DNA of 64,000 bases from Eutreptiella sp. 'Long Island Sound 2002' (taxonomy: Eukaryota > Euglenozoa > Euglenophyceae > Eutreptiales > Eutreptiaceae), in assembly GCA_964036045.1 (NCBI GenBank), contig OZ038381.1, positions 159,964,283 to 160,028,282 on the forward strand, written 5' to 3'. The position numbers and the translations under genes are program-made. The notes beneath the pieces were generated by a model. That model made no database searches. It worked only from the letters and a program-made list of their open reading frames with translations, and had not been told where the DNA came from. Of this stretch, positions 30,941 through 40,981 are shown piece by piece (position 1 is the first letter of the stretch; each line of letters starts with the position of its first letter).

Positions 30941-31159
30941 GCAGCGGAGAGAGACATGGCGGAGCTGCGAGCCGAGCAGGACCGGTACCGGGAGAAGCTG
31001 GAGATGGCCCTGCAGAAGCAGCAGCGAGTGGTGGACAGCCTCCTCCACCTGGTGGAGGACATGTCGGGACGCCTGAAAAGGCTAGAGGAGTTACAACCCC
31101 TCGCCTCGGTCCGGAGCTCCCGGCAAAGCGGGCGCGGCAGAGCTGGTGGAGCGGGTTAA
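30941..31159 (+). pseudogene. TE-C Gag coiled-coil segment beyond the UAG, copy 1
   Basis: In frame with the N-terminal Gag after the UAG. About 72 codons, rich in Glu, Lys, Arg and Leu in heptad-like spacing, ending in UAA at 31,157. Around 31,140 a different frame continues with similar helical sequence (VERVKTLRNAMEK), suggesting an indel shared by both duplicates. Confidence 0.5.
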
Positions 31160-31354
31160 GACCCTCAGGAACGCCATGGAGAAACCCATGGGCGGCCCTG
31201 CAGAGGCACCTTACGCGCCTCCGCGTGTTGACCTGGGCGCGCTGCCGTTTGTTCCCATGTTCAGCGAATCCATAATGCTCGGGGAACACACGGCACCGGC
31301 TGGGTCCATGCGGGAAGGGCAGGCAACCACAGACCCGAGGAGCTGACGGTACAG

Positions 31355-32620
31355 ATGTCCCATGCCGCCCAGGATCCACCGACCACTACGACTGCCCATG
31401 CAGCTTATGCGGAAGAGGAGATCCAGAGCCAGACCATGCGGGGGCGAACCATGGGAAGCGCCGACGGACATGGTCGAGGCCATCCAGGCGGAAACCTGCG
31501 GGTGAAGGACCCCACTACGGGGATATGGACAGCCGGTGGAGCAAGTCCTTCCCGCATTCCAAAGCCCATGGGTTCAGGCCCAACTGGACCGCACTCCATG
31601 GAGGAGAGGGATGTACGGGGAGTGTACTCACACCCCCCGGCCACAGGTGGTATCCGTCTCGGTGGAGTGGTGGATGCGGACGTCGGAGACGCCATCAGGA
31701 TTGACGACCTCAGGGGAATCGAAATCCCCTATTACGATCGCAACCCCTCCAACCTGGATGACTTCATCCTGGATTGGGAGGACTTCGCCGAGGAGGTCGT
31801 CGGCGAGATGAAGGGAGCGCCAAGGGATAAGTGGGTATGTCGGACATTCCCACACAGGCTGGCGCAGGACCTGAAGGAGGAGCTCAGGGATCAGCTCCGC
31901 GAGGGAGGGATCCAGACGGAGCAGGCCTTTCTCCAGTGGCTGGAGGACGAAGAGCGAGTGGACGCCCCCAACCAGAAGTTGGAGGATTTGTGGTCCATTC
32001 CGCTGCCGCTGGAGGGCGGGGAACTGAGGGTCCGAGAATGGAATGGGTACATCGGCAAGTACCGAAGAAGCCTCAAGCTGGTGGAGGACTGGAATGAGGC
32101 CAGCGAGATCCGACACCTGCTGAAGGACGTCCTCGCCGGGCACTGGAAGAGAAGAGTGGAGGATGAGGAGAAGAAGAGAGCAAAGAAGCGCGTGGCCGTA
32201 CGGATCATGGCATCGGAGGACACCCACGCCGGAATAATGGAGTTTTTTTGGCGAAACCTCGGCGAGCCCAGCCGAATGTTGGGGTTGAAGAACGCCGTCT
32301 ACGTGGAGGTATTCGGCGACACCATGCAGCAAAGGCTCATGCACCTCAACAACGTGGGATGGAGGCGCGGAGAGCCGCTGAGGATGCAGGTCATCGTCGC
32401 CCGCATGAGCCTGGACGATATCGTGAAGTACATCACGGTGGAGCTGAAGCTCAACGCCAGGAACAAAAGCCCAGGTGCAGGATCGACAAGGCCAAGGACA
32501 TCGAGGTCATCGAGAAGATCGCCACCATCGAGAGGTCAAGGGGGACACGATCGGCACCGCGGAGGAAGGGAGTGGAAGCGGCCAAGATCTCTGGACCGCG
32601 ACCACCCCAGAGGATCATGA
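31355..32620 (+). pseudogene. gag: TE-C capsid-like Gag frame, copy 1 (frameshifted)
   Basis: 421 codons with a long helical capsid-like region (LDDFILDWEDFAEEVVGEM, WNGYIGKYRRSL, EEKKRAKKRVAVRI). Near 32,464 the sequence AACAAAAGCCC replaces AACGAGGCCC of the duplicate, one base more, and the last about 50 residues are out of frame. The proper continuation to the zinc-knuckle start is in the frame 32,475-32,798. Upstream, one base fewer than the duplicate near 31,342 and one more near 31,300 also disturb the frame. The duplicate 47,285-48,775 is the better version. Confidence 0.7.
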
Positions 32621-32795
32621 AGAAGCCCACTTCTTCACGTTCGTAGCGCACAACATGAAGGAGAATGGGCAGGACAGGTCCAGGTGGAACCGCGTGGACC
32701 CCAGGACCAAGAACCGCAGAGAACCGCGGAGGATCGGAAACCCGCCGCTCTCGTTCCGCGAGTACAGATCACAGCACACCGGTTGCTGCGTCTGC

Positions 32796-33140
32796 TAAGG
32801 CAGGGGGAACAACCATGCACATGACCACCGGCATTGCAAGGTATATGAGGAAGACAAGAAGACCTACTTCGCCGCCCATCCCGACCAGAAGCCCAAGGAG
32901 CAACGACCTGCCGATTGGAAGGCAAAGGGCGGAGACGGTGGAAAAGGCCAAGGAAAGGGCCAAGGGAAAGGCGGAGGAAAAGGCTATGGTGGAGGACCCG
33001 GCCCAGACCGACGCGTGAGGTCGATCGAGGAGGTTGCTGAGGACATGTTGAGGACGTTGGAGGAACTCAAAGCCCAGCAACGTGGTGGACAAAGTCTGAG
33101 CGGATCGCAGCAGGAGGGAGCTGCGGCAGGCCATGTCTAG
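32796..33140 (+). pseudogene. TE-C nucleocapsid region with UAA and terminal UAG, copy 1
   Basis: A zinc-knuckle-like stretch starts Cys-Cys-Val-Cys and continues with several His and a Cys, but a UAA (32,796-32,798) cuts it in both duplicates. After it the frame is open, Gly/Lys-rich (KGQGKGQGKGGGKG) and then helical, up to UAG at 33,138-33,140. Beyond that UAG the same frame runs without a stop into the protease. So gag and pol of TE-C are in one frame, separated by a UAG, as in TE-A and TE-B. Confidence 0.6.
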
Positions 33141-34994
33141 AGGAGCCCCCACGGGAGTGGGACCTCGGAGGTCTCTCCTCCGAAAATCAGTGGAATCCCA
33201 GAGAAAGCGAAGGCACATCGGGTGCCGAACAAGGCTCCAGAAGAGCCAAAACCACTGAGTTTCGCCACTCCCAACCCCTGGAGCGCCCTGCCAAGGGAAG
33301 TTTATGTGGGCAAGGGACGTGGCAAGAAAGAAGGAGCGACCACGGAGAGCCCCGTGGACGGGCAGGACCAGCCCAAGATCTACACCATCCGTGACCATAC
33401 CCTCGAAGTCCTGATGCACCCGGATGTGCTACAGAGGCATACGGTGAGAGTCGTCCATACACCGCATGGTGACGAGCGGCAGTTGCAGTTGAAGGTGCGT
33501 GTACGGTGCGGACAAGAGGAGTTGGTGGTGGATGTTTTGGTGGATACGGGTGCCCAGGTGAGCCTGGTCTGGAGAGGGTTGTTCAAGGAGGAATCCCTGC
33601 AGCCCAGCCGGAGACCGGTACGCCTGAAGGTTGCCAATGGAGAGATTTTGGGTGGTGGCACCCATGAGGCCACTATCAGTATGGAATTCTGGAAGCATGA
33701 GCGCTTGAACCGCCCTGATTTGGCGAAGAGAAGCACTCTGTCCGGGAACTTCTATGTGGCCGACATTACTGATTGGGATATGATCATGGGGTATGACTTC
33801 ATGGTGGGAAACGCCATTGGAGCCCTTCCCCATCGTGCAACGCTGGTCCGGGAGGATGATGAATGCCTTACATGGCTGTCCACGGACTATGCATGCGGAT
33901 CATCCCAATGGAATGCTGAGGAAGAGGATCGGATCGTCCAAGCGGTGCAAGCTGTGGGTGCCAAGTCCAGAGGAGACCGCGGAGTTCAGCTCACAGAGTA
34001 TGGTATGGCGCCGCAGGTGTATGCCAGGATGATCCAGACGCTGGAAGCCGAAGCGCCCGGGACGGACGTCTTCGCTTCCCGGGATGCCCCACTTTTGCGG
34101 AAGTGTAGGAGGCATTGGCATCAAGGAGACTCAGCCCGGCACAGGCATTGGGGTTTGAAGGAGTGGGGGCCCATGTATTGGCATGGCTCCCTGGACAATA
34201 CCAGACGTACGGTGGAGAAGATCGTCCCGGATAGGGCAAAGGGGATCCTGGTCATAACCGGCATAGGATCCACCCCATGTCCGCTGGAAGGTCTCAAGTC
34301 GACGCTGGACTCCATCACCCTGAACGAAATGTCATTCGGGCCAGAGGAGGAGTTGTTCATCGACGCCAAGGGTGTATCAATGCCCTCCCCGGGTCAAGCG
34401 TGGGGTACCAAGGCTTTACTGCTGGATGGGGCGCAAGCCCAGCCGACGGGTGACGAAGCATTCATCCGTAGGGTTGAGGCGGTGCCCATGCGGGTCATGT
34501 TTGAGCCCAAGGAGGGGACGGATCAGCCAATTGATGGCATTGACGTCCTGTCCCACGCCGAGATCGACCATGTCGTCAACTACATGCGGATGGGGATGCA
34601 CAACCGTGTGGCAGCCAAGAAGAGGCGGGCCATGGTCACATCTCCGGATTGGTGGGATGACAAGATGTTGGTCACCGGCAAGTACGAGAAGGATGAGTTC
34701 GTGGCGAGGGTCATGGATCACATCGCGGACCAATATGATGGTCCGGTTGGGCCGGACCCACCGACATGGGATTTTCCAAGAATAGGGGCCGGTAGCCACA
34801 AGAATCGGGTCGATGACGCAAATTTCCGAAGATTATCGGTGGGAAGAGCTCCCCAGACGATGAAGACGGCATATTGGACGAGGAGAAGTCGGACTCGGAC
34901 CCGGAAGAGGCCTATACCGCAGTGCGGTCGCTTGTATCGATACCGAAGCAAGCGGCTGAAGAGGCCCAGGAGAAACCGAAGGTCGCCGAGCTGA
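33141..34994 (+). CDS. pol: TE-C protease and methyltransferase-like frame, copy 1
   Basis: Open from the UAG to 34,994. The first start-like codon, GTG at 33,222, would give 590 residues, but readthrough from Gag is likelier. The retropepsin motif LVDTGAQVS lies near 33,540 and a second flap-side motif IMGYDFM near 33,785. A domain at about 34,040-34,430 aligns by eye with the Dam/DIRS-like domain of TE-A (DVFASR, then GPMYWHGSL where TE-A has WINPPF, ending LLLDG), so its NPPF motif is lost. The last about 57 codons overlap the RT frame and are an Arg-rich by-product. A candidate -1 slip site is at 34,820-34,826. Confidence 0.8.
   Translation, partial: RSPHGSGTSEVSPPKISGIPEKAKAHRVPNKAPEEPKPLSFATPNPWSALPREVYVGKGRGKKEGATTESPVDGQDQPKIYTIRDHTLEVLMHPDVLQRHTVRVVHTPHGDERQLQLKVRVRCGQEELVVDVLVDTGAQVSLVWRGLFKEESLQPSRRPVRLKVANGEILGGGTHEATISMEFWKHERLNRPDLAKRSTLSGNFYVADITDWDMIMGYDFMVGNAIGALPHRATLVREDDECLTWLSTDYACGSSQWNAEEEDRIVQAVQAVGAKSRGDRGVQLTEYGMAPQVYARMIQTLEAEAPGTDVFASRDAPLLRKCRRHWHQGDSARHRHWGLKEWGPMYWHGSLDNTRRTVEKIVPDRAKGILVITGIGSTPCPLEGLKSTLDSITLNEMSFGPEEELFIDAKGVSMPSPGQAWGTKALLLDGAQAQPTGDEAFIRRVEAVPMRVMFEPKEGTDQPIDGIDVLSHAEIDHVVNYMRMGMHNRVAAKKRRAMVTSPDWWDDKMLVTGKYEKDEFVARVMDHIADQYDGPVGPDPPTWDFPRIGAGSHKNRVDDANFRRLSVGRAPQTMKTAYWTRRSRTRTRKRPIPQCGRLYRYRSKRLKRPRRNRRSPS
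34820..34826 (+). promoter_or_regulatory. Candidate -1 ribosomal frameshift site, TE-C copy 1
   Basis: A AAT TTC in the protease frame fits the X XXY YYZ slippery rule. Slipping back one base gives AAA TTT and leads without a stop into the RT frame. The -1 frame is closed by TGA at 34,814-34,816, just before it, so the overlap starts almost exactly at this site. A small GGGA/TCCC hairpin follows about 14 bases later. Same in the duplicate at 50,798-50,804. Confidence 0.6.
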
Positions 34995-37900
34995 AGCAGA
35001 GGCTGATCAATGCCTATCCGCGGCTATTCACTGGCGTCGCCAACAAGAACCCTCCAGATCGTGGGAGGTTTGGCACAGCGAGGATCAAGCTGAAGCCAAA
35101 CCCCAAGATCTATCGTCATCGGGAGTACCAACTTCAGGGCGATCGGGCCAAGGCCATGAAGAAGTTGTTGGCCGAGTTTATTGAGCGGGGCTGGATCGAA
35201 CCCTCCGACAGTGAGTGGGCCAGCCCAGCCTTTATCGTGCCCAAGAAGGAGAAGGGCGAGTCGAGGTTGGTGGTCGATTACAGAGGTTTGAAAGAGCAAA
35301 CCGAGCACGACTCGTACTCGCTTCCTCTGATTGACACCATCCTCCAAAAACAACCAAAAAAGCGGATCTTCACGGTGTTAGACCTGAAACACGGCTATCA
35401 CCAGATGCCGCTACACCCGGACTCCAGGCCCTGCACAGCGATGTCGACGCCGCTGGGGCCCATGCAGTGGAAAGTGGTGCCTATGGGCGCCAAGAATGGC
35501 AACGCCGCTTTCCAGCGCATGATGGAGGACCTACTCGGTCCAGTCCGGGATTGTGCCGACCCCTTTGTGGATGATATCATCATCGGGTCTGGCACGGAGG
35601 ACATGACTGAGGACGAGCTCATCGAAGCGCATGAGAAGGATCTGCGCCGAGTGCTCAGCGAGCTGGACAAGCACAACATGGTGTGCAAGCCCACCAAAGC
35701 CTCACTCTTCGTGAAGGAAGTGGAGTTCGCGGGTCACGTGGTCGGTCACGGGCAACGCAGTCCCATGCCTGGGAAGCTGGTGTCCCTGCACCACTGGGAG
35801 AAGCCCCAGACCATCAGCGAACTCCGGTCCTTCATGGGGTTTTGCAATTGCTATTCGGGCTATGTCCGGATGTATGCAGAACTGTTGGGGCCGCTGCACA
35901 AGATGCTGCAGGCGGGCAAGTTCGATGGCCGGAAGGGGAGCAAGAAGAAGCTCGCCTGGACCCCTGAGGCCGAAGATGCGTTCAGCCGCCTGAAGGAGCG
36001 ACTCCTGGGGCAGCTGGGGCTATTCCTGGTGGACCCGGACAAGGGATTCGTGCTACGGACGGACGCCTCGGACTATGCTGTAGGGGCAGTCCTTGAGCAG
36101 GTCCGGGACGACGGGTCGCACGTACCCGTGGCGTTTTGGAGCCGGATCCTGGCCGAGGGCCAACGTCGAACCTGGACCGCGAGGGAGAAGGAGAAGTACG
36201 CCATTGTTTGTGCGCTCAGGAAGTGGTCTGGCCACATCGGATTGCAACCGGTGGTGGTTTGTACGGACCATCAGTCCTTACAGAGCTGGCACAAGGAGCA
36301 CATCGACACCCCCTCAAGACCGGCGGCAAGGAGGGCCCGATGGCATGAGACGTTCGCCAAGTTTGACCTCAGCGTCGTATACGTCCCGGGGAAGGACAAC
36401 ATTGTGGCAGATTGCCTCAGTCGATGGGCCTACCCCGCGGGCAAGGCTTGGATGGACATATCCAGCCATGGGGACGCCGAGGAGACCGAGGAGGCCAAGC
36501 GCATCATCGAGATTGAGAAGGCCATGGAGCAAGAGGGGGTCAAGTGCTTTGTGGTGATGGCAAACCGTACAGACCTGGCCAAGTTCCGGGGCGCCCGAGT
36601 CCAAGCTATTCGAGAGGAAACCCTCGAGCAATGGATGGTGGCCCCTGTAGAGCTAGTCAGGTCGGTGCTCACAGAGGACTGGTCGGATGACTATGCGGCA
36701 TCCGAGCACTGGAGCAGGTACTGGAATGCCGTGAGCGCCCCGTCGGACGACGAATGGCCGAAGGGCTTGACCGAGGATGGGGATAAACTGTTCCTCAAGG
36801 ACAAGCTATTGGTCCTTGAGAGCCGAATGGAAGCGCTCATTGACCACTGGCATAACGCCCAGCTCATGCATCCTGGTCGGGACAAGAAACAGCAGGACCT
36901 GGAGTGGCGCTTCAAGTTCCCACCGGGGTACTACGCCCTCCTGGACAAGTACTGCAGCGACTGCGCTGTGTGTCGGACCACGGAGAGCCCCAACCACTCC
37001 ACGGCGGGCAACCCGGTGTACACGGCTATACCGGAGGCCCCTATGCGGTCCGTAGCCATGGATGTATTCGCCATGCCGGAGGTCACCGTGGAAGGAGAGA
37101 CCTACGACTGTGTCATCCTGGCGGTGGATAGGCACAGCGGGTATATCGTGGCAGTCCCTGGCAAGAAGTCCAAGAAGAAGGACAAGAAGGACAAGCATGG
37201 AGTGGGTTTGCAGGCCAAGACCGTCGCTAATGCCATGATCAGGCATTGGCTGACGATTTTTGATGTCCCAGCTGTCATCTGCAGCGATCGGGGCAGTCAA
37301 TTTGTGGGGACGTGGTTCAAGGCGATGTGCAAGCACATGGGGATTCGGCACGCCAAGACCGTGGCGTACGACAGCCGGTCAAATGGCCGGGCTGAGGTGG
37401 CCGAGCGGCAGATGTCCGAAACGTTCCGCCAGCTGCACATTGACGAACTGGGCCGGAATTGGTACAATTCGCTGTGGAGAGTTCTTCAGGCGTACCACGA
37501 CCTTCCGGGGCCCACTGGACTGTCGCCCCATCGTATCCTGTTCCTACAGGATCAAGTGTCACGCACTCTCCCGTGGTTGAACCATGGCAAAGTGGCAGCG
37601 GATGCGAACGCTATGATGGCTGAGGCAGACGACACGGTGGCCAAGGTGTGCACAGCACTTCAGAACGAGCATGAGAAGAGGGCCAAGTACTTCAAGCAGG
37701 GAAAAGTCCAGAAATATGCTCTCCAAGACACCGTATGGGTGGAGCGGCACCACAAGGATGTCCTGTCCAGGCATCGGCAGGCGTCTTGGTATGTGCCGGG
37801 GGTAATCGTGCGGAAGGTCGGGCAGGATGTGTATGCGGTTCGTGTGGGGGATAACAAGATCCTTTACCGCGACCATACCCAGCTTCGTCCCAGAGCACCA

Positions 37901-38206
37901 GACCCCAGCGGACGTCCCGTCACCTTCGAGTTCACGGCCGGTGATCTGGACTCTGATGACGAAGGGGAGGACGACGACTTCACCGCCGAGAGGATCCTGA
38001 CGGACAAGCCGGACCCGGGGACGCCAGGGGGGAGGCTATATAAGGTCCGTTGGAAGGGATTCGCCGCGTCCAGAGATTCGTGGGAGCCTCCGAGCAGCTT
38101 TGTGCCGAGGTATACCACGGTCTGGACGGACTATCTAAGGAGGAAGAACATCTCCTTGGATGTCAAGGACGTGTTGGTCCATTTGGTGGCTGCTACAGCA
38201 CCGTAA
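34827..38206 (+). CDS. pol: TE-C reverse transcriptase, RNase H, integrase, chromodomain, copy 1
   Basis: Open from after TGA 34,814 to UAA 38,206; counted from the TTG at 34,874 it is 1,110 residues. RT: LVVDYRGLK, VLDLKHGYHQMPL, FVDD near 230 (Phe instead of Tyr). RNase H: RTDASDYAVG near 395, CTDHQSL near 463, then IVADCLSRWAY. Integrase: an H...H...CSDCAVC zinc region near 655-700, Asp in MDVFAMPE near 728, Asp in CSDRGSQF near 803, Glu in RAEVAERQ near 840. Chromodomain near 1,035-1,078 (YKVRWKGF, DSWEPP). All catalytic residues are present. No start codon is evident at the beginning, so frameshifting is the likely way of expression. Confidence 0.93.
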
Positions 38207-38605
38207 TGGATCCCCCTTGGCATTTTTGTTTGTTTTTGTGCTTGGGAGACGGGTGAGGGCGTTCATCCGGGGATTTTTGGGCCTTGATTGGCCATATACC
38301 CCCTTCACTCGACCTCCACATATATATCTCATTGTGGTATACTTATTCAGGTCGACCGACGACATTTCTCTATCATTGATACCCTTGGTGCATGTTGTAG
38401 ATCAAGAGGAGACCGGATATGGCGTAGGGCACCGATGATGAATGTCCTCACCCCTCCCGTGGGGCATGGGGGACGCCTACGACGTGTGGGGGGCCTCCAC
38501 GTGTCCTTGGGACATGGGGGGGGAGGTTTGGAGCCCATTGGGGTCCTCCCGTCCTCTCTTCAATGACTTCCGAGCAGATACAACGCTCTGAGAAGGGGGG
38601 TGAAG
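38207..38605 (+). other. TE-C 3' untranslated region and polypurine tract, copy 1
   Basis: About 400 bases after pol. It ends in GAGAAGGGGGGTGAAG (38,590-38,605), a purine-rich tract directly before the LTR start CCGGTTCGG. No other feature. The duplicate tract is at 54,568-54,583. Confidence 0.65.
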
Positions 38606-38929
38606 CCGGTTCGGACCCCCGTGGCTATCTTTGGGTCACTTGGGGTGTGTATCTATGTGCCGGCAAGCCGCCATTGGCTGATATCATACTCTCCCATCCA
38701 CCTGACCTAACCTAATGTGATAGTGTGATAGGTTTGGCCATTCCAGCTATGAGCGGCCATATTCAATACCGAGGCCCCGCCGGCTGAGATTTATATATCG
38801 AAATGTCAGGAATCAACAGGGTTTTTTTATCATAATGTTTCCGTAATTTTTTGGCTATCCGTTCTGATGGTCAATGTATCGGCGACTGTCAGTTGGCTCG
38901 CGATTTTGCGGTAACCGATTTGTTAACTG
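38606..38929 (+). repeat. TE-C 3' LTR fragment, copy 1
   Basis: First 324 bases of the LTR, matching 27,728 onward and 54,584 onward. It is cut at ...TTAACTG by the duplication junction, where TE-B sequence in the opposite orientation begins. Confidence 0.9.
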
Positions 38930-40231
38930 GTACAACAGCCGCCCTAGTTCCTGAGTGTCATGCTCAGACAGTGGCATGTAATTAGAAGCAGGCCGCGCCA
39001 GAGCATCAGGACTCCGGGCCACGGGTTCACCTGTGTGCATAGGCCGCATGTGTAGCACTGGTCTCCCAACATGGGGAGCGGGTTCTGAGGTCGACTCTGG
39101 ATCTACCTCCTCCAGCAACAGCTGGGCTAGGAAGGCACTGTGTTTTGGGTCAACACAGCTGGGATCAGCAGCAGGGATAGTGCTGGGGATCTCAGACAGT
39201 TGGTCGTCAGCATCCTCCTTAACAGCTGCAGGTTCCAGATAGCCATCTGGAGATTCACACCCTGTAATTGTGGCAGATAGGTGCTCAGGAGATCGGTTTT
39301 TGAGATCAGAAAGGGTCAGGCCACGATTTTCAGCCATGACCTCTTTCAGTAGCACCTGGTCTAGGTCACACAGGGGTACAGGATTGAGAGATCCATCAAC
39401 GATGGATAAGAAACTGGCCCACTCAGGGGCCTGCATAGCTGTGTCTGAGTCCTCAGGCACGTAGATGGGACCGTCGGGGAGTTGCACTCTTCCCACGGTC
39501 ATGCGATCTAGCATACGGCGCCAGTAAGCGTGTTCACCAGAGCAGCCCCAGTCAGGGGTGCACATGACAACCCTTCCTCCCTCATAAGCGATTTTGGTTA
39601 GAACCTTCGCCAGCAGGGAGAAGGGAGGGTTAGCATACGCTAGGCCCATTGCTTTCCAGAAGAAACGCAAAGCGTTGTTTAAATGTTTCGAGCAGTACAA
39701 CTGCATGATGTGCTGTTGTCGGCTCGCAAACAATTCGACCTGGATCTCATCCAGGTTTTCCTGAAGACCCGCCCGTCCATTTTCAAGAACGTGACGGGCC
39801 AATTGGTAGTTTTCAGTACGATAGTCAGTCTTGGATGCGTAGCGCAGCCCAGACTCTTTTCCTCCTGACAGCTCCAAAGGTACGGAGAAAAGCCAACTGC
39901 CAAAGTCGCAGTGCAAAGAATAGGGGCGCTGGAGAGACAGCATTTTTACCTGGGGGTTTCTTCGTAGGAAGTCGGTACCAATGACGATGTCAAAGCCGTC
40001 GGTGTCCAGGACTCTGCAGTGTTGGGTCACAGTTTCGTCGCCCAAGCATATAGTCACATCGACTCCCCCCAAGGAATGGACGGTACGCCCATCCCCTACT
40101 CTTATGGCCACGGTCTTAGTTTTCTTGAAAGTTTTTACCAGGCGCCGGGCCACTATGGAAAGTGTTGCACCGGTGTCAAGCACCGCTCGAAAAACTTGAT
40201 CCCCAATTTTCACGAGGATCCAGAAAACCAA
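38855..40231 (-). CDS. pol: TE-B protease and methyltransferase-like frame, copy 2 (chimeric end)
   Basis: 458 codons, in frame with the upstream zinc-knuckle frame across UAG 40,256-40,258. The retropepsin LDTGATLS lies near residue 20. The Dam/DIRS-like domain at about 160-280 has LFASRQ and an intact YANPPF. The linker to RT continues in frame, showing that protease and RT were one frame in TE-B. At 38,930 the TE-B sequence ends at the duplication junction; the final about 25 residues come from TE-C LTR read backwards. Confidence 0.8.
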   Translation of the reverse strand: MVFWILVKIGDQVFRAVLDTGATLSIVARRLVKTFKKTKTVAIRVGDGRTVHSLGGVDVTICLGDETVTQHCRVLDTDGFDIVIGTDFLRRNPQVKMLSLQRPYSLHCDFGSWLFSVPLELSGGKESGLRYASKTDYRTENYQLARHVLENGRAGLQENLDEIQVELFASRQQHIMQLYCSKHLNNALRFFWKAMGLAYANPPFSLLAKVLTKIAYEGGRVVMCTPDWGCSGEHAYWRRMLDRMTVGRVQLPDGPIYVPEDSDTAMQAPEWASFLSIVDGSLNPVPLCDLDQVLLKEVMAENRGLTLSDLKNRSPEHLSATITGCESPDGYLEPAAVKEDADDQLSEIPSTIPAADPSCVDPKHSAFLAQLLLEEVDPESTSEPAPHVGRPVLHMRPMHTGEPVARSPDALARPASNYMPLSEHDTQELGRLLYQLTNRLPQNREPTDSRRYIDHQNG

Positions 40232-40255
40232 GTCCTCCTCTTCGGAGCCGCCCCG

Positions 40256-40981
40256 CTACTCCTCATCAGGGAACTTGACATCCACCCCTGCAGCCATGAG
40301 GGACTTGGCCATCCAGGCCACTCGCCTCTTCTTGGAGTTATTCCCCTCAGGGGAAGCGTTATCCCCCTGTGGGCGCTTCTTGGGGTCACCTGCGGCAGGG
40401 GGGGGAGTAGCAGCGGGCGCTGATGAGCGTCTCTGGGGGTTAGGGGGTCCACCTTTGCCATCCCCCTTGCCACCTCCTTTACCAGCTTTATCCCCATTCG
40501 GAAGATTTCTGGTGGGTGTTTGGGTCTTCTGGCGTTCAGCCTCCTGTCGCTTGAGTTTATCACTCTCGCGTTTCTTTATGTCACATTCGTCTTCGTAGTG
40601 ACGACGTTTGCCACAATAGCCACAGGTGATGGTACACCTGAAATGATCCTGATGGGTCACAGGTTTCCCATCCTTGGTATGCTGCTGTCGTTTCATCTGC
40701 AGCATACAGCTACTGCGGTGATCGCAGTCAGGGGCATGACAAGGCCCCCCCCTGTCATTGACAGATTTGCAGTAGAACAGAGGGGGTGTACCTGCATCAA
40801 GTTTAACCTCATTCATGGCACGTAGGTTACCCCTCCCTTTTGTACACCTTACCTCCTCCCTGGTTGCCGTTAGTGGGATTTTTAGGCCCTTTTCCTTCGC
40901 CACGTTTGGGGGTAGTGGTACCACCTCGACCCAAGTGCTTCTTGAGGAATTTCTCCATGTGTGAGTCATTCTCCCTCTCAA
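40256..40981 (-). CDS. TE-B nucleocapsid-like frame with CCHC zinc knuckle, copy 2
   Basis: 241 codons, nearly identical to 24,275-25,000, with the same CX2CX4HX4C knuckle and the same terminal UAG. It overlaps main Gag in the +1 frame. Confidence 0.7.
   Translation of the reverse strand: MRGRMTHTWRNSSRSTWVEVVPLPPNVAKEKGLKIPLTATREEVRCTKGRGNLRAMNEVKLDAGTPPLFYCKSVNDRGGPCHAPDCDHRSSCMLQMKRQQHTKDGKPVTHQDHFRCTITCGYCGKRRHYEDECDIKKRESDKLKRQEAERQKTQTPTRNLPNGDKAGKGGGKGDGKGGPPNPQRRSSAPAATPPPAAGDPKKRPQGDNASPEGNNSKKRRVAWMAKSLMAAGVDVKFPDEE

Larger units (their letters stand above)
22950..38929. repeat. 15.98-kb tandem duplication, copy 1
   Basis: This block starts within the TE-B RT frame and ends about 324 bases into the TE-C 3' LTR. 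It is followed at once by a direct copy at 38,930-54,907. The corresponding positions (for example 30,065/46,043 and 34,874/50,852) keep an offset of 15,977-15,981. Copies differ by scattered substitutions and a few 1-base indels. The junction shares only one or two bases, so it is not a product of LTR-LTR recombination. Confidence 0.93.
27728..38929 (+). mobile_element. TE-C copy 1: Ty3/gypsy chromodomain element, 3' LTR truncated
   Basis: Plus-strand element with a 5' LTR of about 2.4 kb, primer-binding site, Gag, zinc-knuckle region, UAG, protease/methyltransferase-like frame, RT-RNase H-integrase-chromodomain frame, polypurine tract and only the first 324 bases of its 3' LTR before the duplication junction. 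Gag is broken by several lesions; the pol frames are open. Confidence 0.88.

Noticed and set aside
32769-33419. 216-codon minus-strand frame, repeated at 48,746-49,396
   Set aside because: Antisense to the nucleocapsid-protease region, GC-rich sequence with few stops; no independent evidence.
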